A stretch of DNA of 44,210 bases from Microbacteriaceae bacterium (GCA_030841285.1 JAVECW010000129.1:1-44210); one strand, 5' to 3'. Counted from the stretch's first letter, positions 33,082-42,125 are shown. Notes: a model not told the origin generated them from the sequence alone. Program-made: numbers and translations.

Positions 33082-34518
33082 TTACGAGCCGATGTAGCTC
33101 ATGACGTGCTTGATTCGAGTGTAATCTTCGAAGCCGTAGAGCGAGAGATCCTTGCCGTAGCCCGAGTGCTTGAATCCGCCGTGCGGCATCTCGGCGACGA
33201 GCGGGATATGCGTGTTGATCCAAACGCAGCCGAAGTCGAGTCCCTTCGCGAAGCGCATGGCGCGGCCGTGGTCGCGCGTCCACACCGACGACGAGAGCCC
33301 GTACTGCACGTCGTTTGCCCAGCGCATCGCCTGGTTCTCATCGGTGAACTTCTGGACCGTGATGACCGGCCCGAAGATCTCGCGCTGGATCGCCTCGTCC
33401 TTCTGGTCTAGCCCCGAGACGATCGTCGCCTCGTGGAAATACCCCTTCGTGCCAACACGGTGGCCGCCCAGCTCGATGGTGGCGTTGTCCGGCAGTCGGT
33501 CGATGAAGCCCGTGACCTGCGCAAGCTGGTTGACGTTGTTGACCGGGCCGAACAGGATGCCGTCCTCGTTCGGCGGGCCCGTCGTGGCGTTCACCCGTGC
33601 GTACCCAGCGAGCGCCGCGACGAACTCGTCGTGGATGCCTTCCTGCACGAGCAGGCGCGTTGCGGCCGTGCAATCCTGGCCCGCGTTGAAGTAGCCGGCA
33701 GCAACGATTCCCTCGACCGCGCGCTCGACATCCGCGTCGTTGAAGACGATGACCGGAGCCTTGCCACCAAGCTCGAGGTGCACGCGCTTGAGATCACTGG
33801 CCGCCGAGGTGGCGACCTCCATGCCCGCGCGCACCGACCCGGTGATCGAGATCATCTGCGGAATCGTGCTCTCGACCATGGCGGTGCCCGTCGAGCGGTC
33901 GCCCGTGATCACGTTGACCACACCGGCGGGCACGAACTCGGCGATGACTTCTGCCAGCAGGAGCGTGGAGGATGGCGTGGTGTCGGAGGGCTTCAGAACG
34001 GTCGTGTTGCCGGCAGCGACCGCGGGCGCAAACTTCCACACCGCCATGTTGAGCGGGTAGTTCCACGGCGTCACCTGGCCGACGACACCGATGGGCTCGC
34101 GGCGGATGAACGACGTGTGGTCCCGCATGTATTCGCCGGCCGACTTGCCCTCGAGGGTGCGAGCGGCACCGGCGAAGAAGCGGATCTGGTCGACCGAGAG
34201 CATGATCTCGTCGTCGACAAGGGTGGCCCGAGGCTTGCCGGTGTCCTGCGACTCAAGGTCGGCGAACTCCTCAGCGCGTGCCTCGATCGCATCGGCGATG
34301 CGGAAGAGTGCGAGCTGGCGCTCCGCAGGCGTCGTGTCACCCCATTCGCCGAAAGCGGTCTTCGCGGCAGAGAACGCCGCTTTGACATCCTCGGCGGATG
34401 ACACGGGCGACGTCGCGTAGACCTCCTCGGTCGCCGGATCCACCAGGTCGAGGCGATTGGACGACTTCGACTCCACAAAGGCGCCGTTGACAAAGTTGCG
34501 AAGCTCACGCGTACTCAT
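33082..34518 (-). CDS. patD: gamma-aminobutyraldehyde dehydrogenase
   Basis: This oxidises 4-aminobutanal to GABA with NAD+, the second step of putrescine degradation by the transaminase route. The 478-residue ALDH-superfamily protein has the cofactor motif [22 protein letters not shown], the general base in LELGGKAP (E249), and the catalytic Cys in the PatD-type motif [12 protein letters not shown] (C283). [10 protein letters not shown] and the PatD-typical end SEMPHGG-type ([20 protein letters not shown]) support the assignment over generic betaine-aldehyde dehydrogenases. The ATG follows a TAGACT -10 by 6 nt with no ribosome-binding site, suggesting a leaderless mRNA. It is divergent from the Lrp-type regulator and putrescine aminotransferase genes, whose product is its substrate. 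Confidence 0.94.
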   Translation of the reverse strand: MSTRELRNFVNGAFVESKSSNRLDLVDPATEEVYATSPVSSAEDVKAAFSAAKTAFGEWGDTTPAERQLALFRIADAIEARAEEFADLESQDTGKPRATLVDDEIMLSVDQIRFFAGAARTLEGKSAGEYMRDHTSFIRREPIGVVGQVTPWNYPLNMAVWKFAPAVAAGNTTVLKPSDTTPSSTLLLAEVIAEFVPAGVVNVITGDRSTGTAMVESTIPQMISITGSVRAGMEVATSAASDLKRVHLELGGKAPVIVFNDADVERAVEGIVAAGYFNAGQDCTAATRLLVQEGIHDEFVAALAGYARVNATTGPPNEDGILFGPVNNVNQLAQVTGFIDRLPDNATIELGGHRVGTKGYFHEATIVSGLDQKDEAIQREIFGPVITVQKFTDENQAMRWANDVQYGLSSSVWTRDHGRAMRFAKGLDFGCVWINTHIPLVAEMPHGGFKHSGYGKDLSLYGFEDYTRIKHVMSYIGS

Positions 34519-34524
34519 GCAGCC

Positions 34525-34549
34525 AGTCTACTGATTTCGTCTGTGAAAT
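34525..34549. promoter_or_regulatory. patD -10 element overlapping a candidate Lrp-type operator
   Basis: On the minus strand TAGACT (34530-34525) is followed by 6 nt and the patD ATG. Overlapping its upstream edge is ACGAAATCAGTAG (34540-34528), identical at 12 of 13 positions to a motif between potD and ald. It extends into the inverted repeat ATTTC-N6-GAAAT (34534-34549). A protein bound here would block patD transcription. The divergent regulator gene has its own -10-like TACACT at 34587-34592. Confidence 0.5.
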
Positions 34550-34606
34550 GGCCATAAAGATGCGGATCCGCTTGCCGAAGGCTCCTTACACTGACAGAAT
34601 CGAGCC

Positions 34607-35089
34607 ATGAGCACCCCGAAAGCGTCGAATTCCGCGAAACCGGTGCAGATCGATGATGTTTCCAAGTCGATTATCGAGCAACTGCAGTCGGATGGACGCC
34701 GGTCGTACGCGGAAATCGGGAAGGCGGTCGGCCTCAGCGAGGCCGCCGTGCGCCAGCGCGTCCAGAAGCTCACCGACTCCGGCGTCATGCAGATCGTCGC
34801 CGTCACCGACCCGATGCAGCTCGGCTTCTACCGCCAGGCCATGATCGGGATCCGCGTGAGCGGCGACACGCGCGTCGTGGCCGACAAGCTCTCGGCCATG
34901 CCGGCCGTCGACTACGTCGTGCTCACGGCAGGGACGTTCGACATCCTCGCCGAGGTGGTCTGCGAGAACGACAACGACCTCATCACGATGCTCAACTCGG
35001 AGATCCGCACGCTCGACGGCGTGCTCTCGACCGAGACGTTCGTCTATCTGAAACTTCACAAGCAGTTCTACAACTGGGGAACACGATGA
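34607..35089 (+). CDS. Lrp/AsnC family transcriptional regulator
   Basis: This is a 160-residue DNA-binding regulator. An N-terminal winged helix-turn-helix (about residues 16-62: IIEQLQSDGRRSYAEIGKAV, LSEAAVRQRVQKLTDSGVM) is followed by a RAM/AsnC ligand-binding domain (about 75-155: MIGIRVSGDT, VDYVVLTAGTFDILAEVVC), which binds amino acids or related effectors. It is translationally coupled to the aminotransferase (ATGA) and divergent from patD, so it most likely controls the putrescine/GABA genes on both sides, perhaps with the pathway intermediate as ligand. The motif shared with the potD/ald gap suggests it may also act there. Upstream is a weak GAG ribosome-binding site. Confidence 0.94.
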   Translation: MSTPKASNSAKPVQIDDVSKSIIEQLQSDGRRSYAEIGKAVGLSEAAVRQRVQKLTDSGVMQIVAVTDPMQLGFYRQAMIGIRVSGDTRVVADKLSAMPAVDYVVLTAGTFDILAEVVCENDNDLITMLNSEIRTLDGVLSTETFVYLKLHKQFYNWGTR

Positions 35090-36525
35090 CACTGAGCAAA
35101 TCCGGTACGGCGGGCAGCACGAGCACGACCCCCGCGCCATCCGCGACCGGCTTCGACAACGCCGATCTGCAGCAGAAGGCCAAGGACCACCTCTGGATGC
35201 ACTTCGCGCGCCAATCGACCCTCGAGGACGGCCACGGCGTGCCCATCATCACCAGGGGCCAGGGACACCACATCTGGGACTCGAACGGCCGCAAGTACAT
35301 CGACGGGCTCTCGGGCCTCTTCGTCGTCAACGCCGGTCACGGCCGCAAGCGCCTGGCCGAGGTTGCCGCCAAGCAGGCAGAGGAGCTCGCGTTCTTCCCG
35401 ATCTGGTCCTATGCGCATCCGAATGCCATCGAGCTGGCCGACCGGCTCGCGAGCTACGCGCCAGGCGACCTCAACCGCGTGTTCTTCTCGACGGGCGGCG
35501 GCGAGGCCGTCGAAACGGCATTCAAGCTGGCCAAGTACTACTGGAAGCTGCAGGGCAGGCCGACCAAGCACAAGGTGATCTCTCGGGCCGTCGCCTACCA
35601 CGGCACCCCGCAGGGCGCGCTCGCGATCACGGGCATCCCCGCCATGAAGGAGATGTTCGAGCCGGTAACGCCGGGCGGTTTCCGCGTGCCGAACACGAAT
35701 TTCTACCGCGCCGAGGAGATGGGCTTCGCTGGTGACCTCGATGCGTTCGGCCAGTGGGCGGCCAACCGCATCGAGGAGATGATCAACTTCGAAGGCCCGG
35801 AGACGGTCGCCGCGATCTTCCTCGAGCCGGTGCAGAACAGCGGCGGATGCTTCCCGCCACCCCCCGGCTACTTCCAGAGAGTGCGCGAAATCTGCGACAA
35901 ATACGACGTGCTGCTGGTCGCGGACGAGGTCATCACTGGCTTCGGACGAATCGGCAACTGGTTCGCGTCCACAACGTACGGGTTCCAGCCGGACATGATC
36001 ACGTGTGCCAAGGGCATGACGAGCGGGTACTCCCCCATCGGCGCAACGATCATCAGCGACAGGATCTACGAGCCGTTCAAGCACGGCAGCACGTCGTTCT
36101 ACCATGGCTACACCTTCGGCGGGCATCCGGTCTCAGCCGCAGTCGCCCTGGCCAACCTCGACATCTTCGAGGAGGAGAAGCTCAACGAGCGCGTGCGCGA
36201 GAATTCGCCGCTGTTCCGCGCCGAACTCGAGACGCTCCTCGACCTTCCGATCGTCGGTGACGTGCGTGGCGACGGCTATTTCTTCGGCATCGAGCTCGTG
36301 AAGGACAAGTCGACAAAGGAGACCTTCGACGACGACGAGTCGGAGCGCCTGCTGCGCGGATTCCTCTCCAAGGCGCTCTTCGACGCCGGCCTGTACTGCC
36401 GGGCAGACGACAGGGGCGACCCGGTCGTGCAGCTCGCTCCACCGCTGACGACGGGGCCCGCCGAATTCGCCGAGATCGCGCAGATCCTGCGCGGTGTGTT
36501 GTCGGAAGCATGGACCCGGCTCTGA
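35086..36525 (+). CDS. class III aminotransferase, probably putrescine:pyruvate aminotransferase (SpuC-like)
   Basis: This is a PLP-dependent aminotransferase of 479 residues, predicted to convert putrescine and pyruvate to 4-aminobutanal and alanine. Features: DHLWMHFARQS and GQGHHIWDSNGRKYIDGLSG near the N-terminus, FSTGGGEAVETAFKLAKYYW, ADEVITGFGRIGNWF and the PLP lysine in CAKGMTSGYSPIGA (K309). The N-terminal HFARQS and the SGYSPIGA lysine environment are typical of omega-amine:pyruvate enzymes rather than GabT. It is coupled to the upstream regulator by ATGA and overlaps the oxidoreductase gene by 16 nt. Placement opposite patD supports a putrescine role. Alanine produced could feed the alanine dehydrogenase at 13.9 kb. 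Other diamines or beta-alanine are possible substrates. Confidence 0.9.
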   Translation: MTLSKSGTAGSTSTTPAPSATGFDNADLQQKAKDHLWMHFARQSTLEDGHGVPIITRGQGHHIWDSNGRKYIDGLSGLFVVNAGHGRKRLAEVAAKQAEELAFFPIWSYAHPNAIELADRLASYAPGDLNRVFFSTGGGEAVETAFKLAKYYWKLQGRPTKHKVISRAVAYHGTPQGALAITGIPAMKEMFEPVTPGGFRVPNTNFYRAEEMGFAGDLDAFGQWAANRIEEMINFEGPETVAAIFLEPVQNSGGCFPPPPGYFQRVREICDKYDVLLVADEVITGFGRIGNWFASTTYGFQPDMITCAKGMTSGYSPIGATIISDRIYEPFKHGSTSFYHGYTFGGHPVSAAVALANLDIFEEEKLNERVRENSPLFRAELETLLDLPIVGDVRGDGYFFGIELVKDKSTKETFDDDESERLLRGFLSKALFDAGLYCRADDRGDPVVQLAPPLTTGPAEFAEIAQILRGVLSEAWTRL

Positions 36526-37958
36526 ACCGCGTCGAGAATCAGGCCGCGTCGACCAGCATGACAGCACGGGACTATCGGAACGTCAGCTTCTGGTTCGACT
36601 CGCTCGTGGCGTCCGGCCTCGATGACCTGGTCCCCCGCGCGGCCCTCTCTGCGGATGTCTCCGTGGACGTCTGCATCGTGGGAGGAGGCCTCACCGGCCT
36701 CTGGACCGCGTACTACCTCAAGAAGGCGGATCCTTCCCTCGAGGTCGCCGTCCTCGAGAAGAACATCGCCGGCTTCGGCGCATCCGGCCGCAACGGGGGC
36801 TGGTGCTCGACCCTGTTCCCGCTCTCGGCATCCGCGCTCGAGGCTCGCTACGGCTTCGAGGCGGCCGTCGCGATGCGCAGGGCGATGATCGACACCGTCG
36901 ACGAGGTCGGCCGTGCAACAGCGGCAGAAGGCATCGACTGCGATTTCGTCAAGGGCGGCACCGTCACGTTCGTGCGGTCGGGCGCCCAGCTCGCAAGCGC
37001 ACGCGACGAGGTCGCGGAAGCCCACCTCTTCGACGTCGACCGGGTAACCCTCTTGGGATCGGATACGGTTGGCGCGCAATTTCCCGGGGCGGCGGCAAGC
37101 GCCGCAACCTTCACGCCGGACTGCGCGAGCGTCCAGCCGGCCAAGCTCGTGCGGGGGCTGGCCAGGGCAGTGGAGGCGCTCGGCGTTGCCATCTACGAGC
37201 AGACCGAGGTGTCGGGCTGGAGTGCGCGCGAGGTGCGCGTGTCAACCGCGCACGGGCAGCGCACCATTCAAGCGAAGACGGTGGTCAACGCTACGGAGGG
37301 CTATGGATCGACGCTTCCGCAAGTCAGGCGCGCTGTCCTTCCGCTCTACTCGCTCATGATCGCGACCGAGCCGCTTCCGGAGGAGACCTGGCAGCGCATC
37401 GGACTCGAACCCGGCCAAACCTTCAGCGACTTCCGCCACCTCCTCATCTATGGGCAACGTACAGCGGATAACAGGTTCGCGTTCGGCGGGCGCGGCGCGC
37501 GCTATCACTGGGGCAGCGCCATCCGCCCCTCATACGATCGGGCCACCCGCGTGAGCAACCACCTGCACAGAGCGCTCGTCGGCCTCTTCCCCGCCATCGG
37601 ATCTGCCCACATCACCCACGAGTGGGGCGGACCGCTCGGCGTCACGCGCGACTGGCACGCGAGCGTCGGCTACCACCGCTCGAGCGGCATGGCCTGGGCG
37701 GGCGGCTACGTCGGCGACGGCCTGAGCACGACGAACCTGGCCGGGCGCACGCTCGCCGACCTCATCATGGGCGAGGAGACCGAGCTCACCCGCTTGCCGT
37801 GGGTCAACCACCGCTCACCGCGGTGGGAGCCGGAGCCGCTGCGCTTCCTCGGCACTAACGCCGGCCTCCTCGGGATGCAATTCGCGGATGTCGAGGAACA
37901 GGTCACGCGCCGGAGCTCGCTCACCGCCCGCCTGATCGCGCCGCTCGTCGGGCGCTAG
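36510..37958 (+). CDS. FAD-dependent amine oxidoreductase (PuuB/DAO family)
   Basis: This is a 482-residue flavoprotein of the DAO family, similar in layout to gamma-glutamylputrescine oxidase PuuB. The dinucleotide-binding motif is VDVCIVGGGLTGLWTAYYLK (about residues 52-71), then VAVLEKNIAGFGASGRNGGW, where FGASGRNGGW is characteristic of the PuuB/GcvT-linked oxidase group. AKTVVNATEGYG and the C-terminal FAD motif WAGGYVGDGLSTTNLAGRTL follow. The ATG at 36510 lies inside the preceding gene and follows GGAAG; M17 is an alternative. No gamma-glutamylputrescine synthetase (puuA) is visible here, so it may act on free amines or amino acids instead. Its position behind the aminotransferase implies polyamine catabolism. 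Confidence 0.9.
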   Translation: MDPALNRVENQAASTSMTARDYRNVSFWFDSLVASGLDDLVPRAALSADVSVDVCIVGGGLTGLWTAYYLKKADPSLEVAVLEKNIAGFGASGRNGGWCSTLFPLSASALEARYGFEAAVAMRRAMIDTVDEVGRATAAEGIDCDFVKGGTVTFVRSGAQLASARDEVAEAHLFDVDRVTLLGSDTVGAQFPGAAASAATFTPDCASVQPAKLVRGLARAVEALGVAIYEQTEVSGWSAREVRVSTAHGQRTIQAKTVVNATEGYGSTLPQVRRAVLPLYSLMIATEPLPEETWQRIGLEPGQTFSDFRHLLIYGQRTADNRFAFGGRGARYHWGSAIRPSYDRATRVSNHLHRALVGLFPAIGSAHITHEWGGPLGVTRDWHASVGYHRSSGMAWAGGYVGDGLSTTNLAGRTLADLIMGEETELTRLPWVNHRSPRWEPEPLRFLGTNAGLLGMQFADVEEQVTRRSSLTARLIAPLVGR

Positions 37959-37986
37959 CGCTGCGCTCGCCGGCGCTGCGCTCGCC
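37958..37986. repeat. short tandem repeat after the oxidoreductase gene
   Basis: GCGCTGCGCTCGCC occurs at 37958-37971 and 37973-37986, with a period of 15 bp, in the 51-bp gap between converging genes. The adjoining GCGCTAGCGC (37952-37961) is a palindrome. It has no evident function; it could contribute to a termination structure. Confidence 0.6.
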
Positions 37987-38009
37987 AACTGCAGCGGCAC
38001 GCCCCACGA

Positions 38010-41000
38010 CTACGCCCTGGCGAAGCGCAGCGTCACGAGCTGGAACGGGCGAAGCGAGAGGTCGACCTCGCGCTCCGACTCGCTGATGACGGCAGCCGTG
38101 AACGACAGGGAGCGTTCGAGCAGGTCGGTCTCGACAACTCCGAGCCAGTCGAATCCGGGAACGAGCTTCGCGCTCGTGCGCGAACCGTACGCCTCGTACA
38201 GGCGCACAATCACGTCGCCGGAGCGATCCTCCGCAAGCTTGACCGCCTCGACGACCACCGCGGGGTTGTCGACCGACAGCAGGGATTCCACCGGGCCGGC
38301 ACCGCGAACCCTGCGCAGCGGCAGGTTGAGTCGGTAACCCTCGGCAATGGCTTCGGCGATGCCAGCACCGATCAACACGGACACCCTGAATTCGTGCATT
38401 CCCTGGTCTGCACCGGGGTCTGGATAGAGTGGGGCGCGCAGGAGTGAGAGCCGCACGGTCGTGGCGGTACGGCCATCCGGAAGCGTCGTGCGACTCATGT
38501 CGTGACCGTATGTCACGTCGTTGGCGACAGCGACGCCGAAGCCCGTCTCCCCCACGTGCACCCAGCGGTGCGCAGCGGTCTCGAACCTCGCGGCATCCCA
38601 TGAGGTGTTCGTGTGCGTCGGCCGGTACACATGCCCGAACTGGATCTCGGATGCCGCACGCTCAGCGTGCACGTCGAACGGGAAGGCGAGCTTGAGCAGT
38701 TTCTGCCTGTCGCGCCAGTCCACGCTCGTCAGGATCTCGAGCGCGCCGTTCTGGTCGTTGAGGCTCAATTCCTGCACGATGCGGGATGCGCCCGTCGAGC
38801 GCACGACGCGAACCGCGCGGCCGTCATCCGTGAGTCCCACGCTCTCTGCCTCGAGGAGTTCACGCCCGGAATGCGCGTACTCCGCGTCGATGTCCCAGGC
38901 ATCCCACTGCGTTGGTGTGTCCCTGAATAGCTGGAGCACGTTGCCTGCGACGCCGGGCGGCATGACCTCGCGGTCGGCGTCGAGATCCCTGGCCGACACG
39001 ATGAGCCCCCGCCGATCGACCAGGATGCGCACGCGCGAGTTCTCCAGGACGAACCCGTCTTCCGTCTCGGTGACGATGCTCGCCCCGGTCGACCCAGACG
39101 GCGCCCCGCCGAACGCCGGCGCGCCCTCGCGCCAATACGGGCCTGCGTTGAACGTCACCTCCTCGTCGCCGTCGCCGGCGAGCCGTGCAAGTGAGAGTCC
39201 GATCTGGAACTCGAGGAGCTGGCGGATCGCCTCGTAATTGCGCTCCACCTCCTGGTGGACCCACGCGATCGACGTGCCGGAAAGGATGTCGTGGAACTGT
39301 TGCAGGAGCACCATCTTCCAGGCCTGGTCCAGAAGCTCGTACGGATAGTCCTCGCCAGCGCGGATGGTCGCGAGCGCCGCCCACAGCTCCGCCTCACGCA
39401 ACAGGTGTTCACTCCTGCGATTGCCACGCTTGGTACGCGCCTGGGAGGTATACGCGCCCCGGTGCAGCTCCAGGTACATCTCTCCCGACCAGACGGGAGG
39501 GTCGGCGTACTCCGCTTCCGCGGCCTCGAAGAAGCGGCTCGGTGAGCTCAGCTCCGTCCTCGGTGAGCCCTCGAGGTCGCTTGTGCGGTGCGCCGCCGCG
39601 AGCATCTCCCTCGTCGGGCCGCCGCCGCCATCACCCCATCCGAACGGGATGAGCGACGTGTTCGAGGCGCCGCCCTCGTCGAACTGGCGTTCCGCCCTGG
39701 CCAGGTCGGCCGCGGACAGCTCCGAGTTGTACGTGTCGGATGGCGTGAAGTGCGTGAAGATGCGAGTGCCGTCGATGCCCTCCCAGAGGAAGGTGTGGTG
39801 CGGCATCCGATTCGTCTGGTTCCAGGAGAGCTTCTGCGTGAAGAACCATCGCGAACCGGCCGCCGCGAAGATCTGAGGCAGGGCTGCCGAATAGCCGAAT
39901 GAGTCAGGCAGCCAGACGTCGAGCGGCTCGACACCGAGGTGCTGGATGAAGAATCGCTTGCCCGTCACGAACTGTCGCACCATGGCCTCGCCGCCGACCA
40001 GGTTGGTGTCGCACTCGACCCACATGCCGCCCGCCGGCACGAATCGTCCGGCAGCGACCTGCGCTTTGACCCGTTCGAACAGCTCGGGGTGGTGCTCCTG
40101 TACCCAGGCATAGTGCTGGGCGGATGACGCCGTGAACACGAACTCCGCATCGTCCTCCATGAGCGCGAGCACGTTCGAGAAGGTGCGCGCCACCTTCCGC
40201 ACCGACTCGCGCACCGGCCACAACCAGGCGGAATCGATGTGCGCGTGGCCGACGGCACTCACGCGGTGCGCGCTGGCGTACGCGGGCTGCGCGAGAACGC
40301 CGGCGAGCGCAGCCCGCCCATCCGCAGCCGTACCGGCCACATCATCCGGATCGAGCGCCTCGAGCGCCCGCCCGAGCGCCCGCAGGATCTGGGCCCGGCG
40401 CGGGAGCGTGGTTGGCAGCTCGCGCGCGAGGCCGACGAGCGCGCAGATGTCGTGCAGGAGCTCGAAGACCTCGACGTCGAGCAGGCCAAGCTCGAGACGG
40501 TTCAGGCGATAGAGCGGGTCTCGGCCCGCGGTTGCCTTGTCGCCGAGCACGGTCGGGGAGAAGCTGAAGTCACCGGCGTTGGCCGGATTCGAGGCGGCCT
40601 CCAGGTACACGTCGACCGCGCCCCGCCCGACCGGCACGTACTGGTTGGCCGGCTCGATCGCCTTGATGATGACGCCATCCGGCGTGTACGCGGTTCCCTC
40701 CGCCTGGAAGCCGGGCGGGGTTGCGACGAAACCCAGGTCGACGACGAGCTCCGGTCGGGTCCCATCCACCGCCCATCCGCTCGGCACCTGGCCCACGATA
40801 TGGAACCAGACCGTGCCCCACGGCGGACCCCACTCGTCCCCCACCGCAAACGGCCGGTAGTCCTTGCCCATGGCCGCCGCGAAGGGTACCGGCTCGTCTG
40901 GAACGCTCCACGCGGTGATCTCGACTGCTGCTGTCTCGCGGTACACGGCTGGCCTGATTCGCTCGCGCACGAAACGATCGACACGCTTCAGCATGAGGCT

Positions 41001-41015
41001 CGCAGCATCGTGCAC
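38010..41015 (-). CDS. alpha-mannosidase, glycoside hydrolase family 38
   Basis: This is a 1001-residue GH38 enzyme that hydrolyses alpha-mannosides, cytosolic since no signal peptide is present. The catalytic domain has the zinc-site motif HAHIDSAWLWPVRE (H259, D261), FVPAGGMWVECDTNLVGGEA, and the nucleophile region WLPDSFGYSAALPQI (D371). WFFTQKLSWNQTNRMPHHTF and FGWGDGGGGPTREML follow, then a helical bundle and a long C-terminal beta-sandwich region (GHVYRPTHTNTSWDAARFE). The GTG at 41015 is chosen because GGAGG lies 5 nt upstream. It stands alone; the 126-bp upstream gap carries an 11-bp direct repeat and a possible TACGAT -10. A mannan or glycoprotein-derived oligomannoside substrate is likely, but the linkage is not evident. 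Confidence 0.95.
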   Translation of the reverse strand: MHDAASLMLKRVDRFVRERIRPAVYRETAAVEITAWSVPDEPVPFAAAMGKDYRPFAVGDEWGPPWGTVWFHIVGQVPSGWAVDGTRPELVVDLGFVATPPGFQAEGTAYTPDGVIIKAIEPANQYVPVGRGAVDVYLEAASNPANAGDFSFSPTVLGDKATAGRDPLYRLNRLELGLLDVEVFELLHDICALVGLARELPTTLPRRAQILRALGRALEALDPDDVAGTAADGRAALAGVLAQPAYASAHRVSAVGHAHIDSAWLWPVRESVRKVARTFSNVLALMEDDAEFVFTASSAQHYAWVQEHHPELFERVKAQVAAGRFVPAGGMWVECDTNLVGGEAMVRQFVTGKRFFIQHLGVEPLDVWLPDSFGYSAALPQIFAAAGSRWFFTQKLSWNQTNRMPHHTFLWEGIDGTRIFTHFTPSDTYNSELSAADLARAERQFDEGGASNTSLIPFGWGDGGGGPTREMLAAAHRTSDLEGSPRTELSSPSRFFEAAEAEYADPPVWSGEMYLELHRGAYTSQARTKRGNRRSEHLLREAELWAALATIRAGEDYPYELLDQAWKMVLLQQFHDILSGTSIAWVHQEVERNYEAIRQLLEFQIGLSLARLAGDGDEEVTFNAGPYWREGAPAFGGAPSGSTGASIVTETEDGFVLENSRVRILVDRRGLIVSARDLDADREVMPPGVAGNVLQLFRDTPTQWDAWDIDAEYAHSGRELLEAESVGLTDDGRAVRVVRSTGASRIVQELSLNDQNGALEILTSVDWRDRQKLLKLAFPFDVHAERAASEIQFGHVYRPTHTNTSWDAARFETAAHRWVHVGETGFGVAVANDVTYGHDMSRTTLPDGRTATTVRLSLLRAPLYPDPGADQGMHEFRVSVLIGAGIAEAIAEGYRLNLPLRRVRGAGPVESLLSVDNPAVVVEAVKLAEDRSGDVIVRLYEAYGSRTSAKLVPGFDWLGVVETDLLERSLSFTAAVISESEREVDLSLRPFQLVTLRFARA

Positions 41016-41041
41016 AGGGCCCTCCGTCTCGAGTAGGCCAC

Positions 41042-41066
41042 ACCGGCTGGACCAGACCGGCTAGAC
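41042..41066. repeat. direct repeat upstream of the alpha-mannosidase gene
   Basis: ACCGGCTGGAC (41042-41052) and ACCGGCTAGAC (41056-41066) differ at one base and are offset by 14 bp. Lying 27-51 bp before the mannosidase start, they may be operator half-sites for a sugar-responsive regulator; this is inference only. Confidence 0.4.
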
Positions 41067-41141
41067 AACGCCGACTACCAGCATGGCAGTCACTCAGGCG
41101 GATCGTAAGCGCCGAGGCCGAGTTCGTGACCCCTGGGGCGA

Positions 41142-42110
41142 CTAGGCAGGCGCGAAGAGACTCGAGATCTCCGCGATTTCGGCGTCGCTCGGCTTCCAGG
41201 CCGTTGCGGCATCCGCGTTCTGGATGATCTGCTCCGGCTTCGTCGCGCCGGCGATGACACTCGAGAGCCCTGGCTGCGCGAGCAGCCAGGCGAAGGTCGC
41301 TTCGAGCATGCTCACGCCGCGCTCCTCGCAGAACGCCTGGTAGCGGTCGATGGTGTCCCAGGGAGCGTTGTCAGCGAGATGCTTCCGGATCATCATGATG
41401 CGGCTGTCGGCCGGACCACCCTCGCGGCTGAACTTGCCCGTGAACAGGCCGTTGTACAGCGGGAAGAACGGCAGGAAGCCCAGCCCGTATGCATTGACAG
41501 CGGGCAGCACCTCCTTCTCGGCATCGCGCACCAGGAGGCTGTACTCGTTCTGCGCCGAGATGAACTTCGGATGCCCGTGCAGCCTGGCCATGTACTCTGC
41601 GTCGGCAATCTGCCAGCCGGCGAGGTTCGAGTGGCCGATATAGCGGATTTTGCCTTCGGCAATGAGGTCGTCGAGCGTGGCCAGCGTCTCCTCGATGGGC
41701 GTGTTCGGGTCTGGCTGGTGCAACTGGTAGAGGTCGATCCAGTCGGTCTGCAGCCTGCGAAGGGAGGCCTCGACGGCGAGCCTGACGTAGCGCCTGGATC
41801 CGCGCGCGTTCCAGTCTGGGCCGTTGGTCCCTGCCATGTCCATGCCGAACTTGGTTGCGAGCACGATACTGCCGCGCTTGCCCGTGAGCGCGTTGCCCAT
41901 CAGGGTCTCGGAGAGCCCCCGCTCCGCGCCATAGATATCGGCCGTGTCGAACAGGGTGACTCCCGCGCCGATCGCCGCGTCGATGACGGCGTTCGTGCCT
42001 TCCTGGCTCTCCGTTGCGGTGCCGATTCGTCCGAAGTTGTTGCAGCCAAGGCCGATCGTGGAAACGATGAGTCCCGAGGCGCCGAGATTGCGGTATTCGA
42101 TCTGTGACAT
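41142..42110 (-). CDS. aldo/keto reductase
   Basis: This is an NADPH-dependent aldo/keto reductase of 322 residues with the (alpha/beta)8 fold. The catalytic tetrad is present: D55 (LFDTAD), Y60 (IYG), K87 (LATKFG) and H131 (LYQLHQP). The cofactor end is seen in SSVIAGATKPEQI. The start MSQIEYRNLGASGLIVSTIGLG is the classic N-terminus of the YajO/Gpr-like group. The ATG is preceded by TATCGA and a -10-like TAGCCT, so the mRNA is probably leaderless. It is divergent from ogt across 121 bp. Substrates of this group are usually small aldehydes; none can be named from sequence. Confidence 0.94.
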   Translation of the reverse strand: MSQIEYRNLGASGLIVSTIGLGCNNFGRIGTATESQEGTNAVIDAAIGAGVTLFDTADIYGAERGLSETLMGNALTGKRGSIVLATKFGMDMAGTNGPDWNARGSRRYVRLAVEASLRRLQTDWIDLYQLHQPDPNTPIEETLATLDDLIAEGKIRYIGHSNLAGWQIADAEYMARLHGHPKFISAQNEYSLLVRDAEKEVLPAVNAYGLGFLPFFPLYNGLFTGKFSREGGPADSRIMMIRKHLADNAPWDTIDRYQAFCEERGVSMLEATFAWLLAQPGLSSVIAGATKPEQIIQNADAATAWKPSDAEIAEISSLFAPA

Positions 42111-42125
42111 TCGATAAGGCTATCG
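42111..42125 (-). promoter_or_regulatory. leaderless -10 and palindrome upstream of the aldo/keto reductase gene
   Basis: On the minus strand TAGCCT (42122-42117) is followed by exactly 6 nt and the ATG at 42110. It sits inside a 14-bp palindrome, CGATA-N4-TATCG (42112-42125), which would let a regulator cover the promoter. Confidence 0.4.

Noticed and set aside
37958-37986. Tandem GCGCTGCGCTCGCC as an attachment site of a mobile element
   Set aside because: There is no integrase, tRNA or transposase gene in the window and the copies are adjacent; local duplication is simpler.
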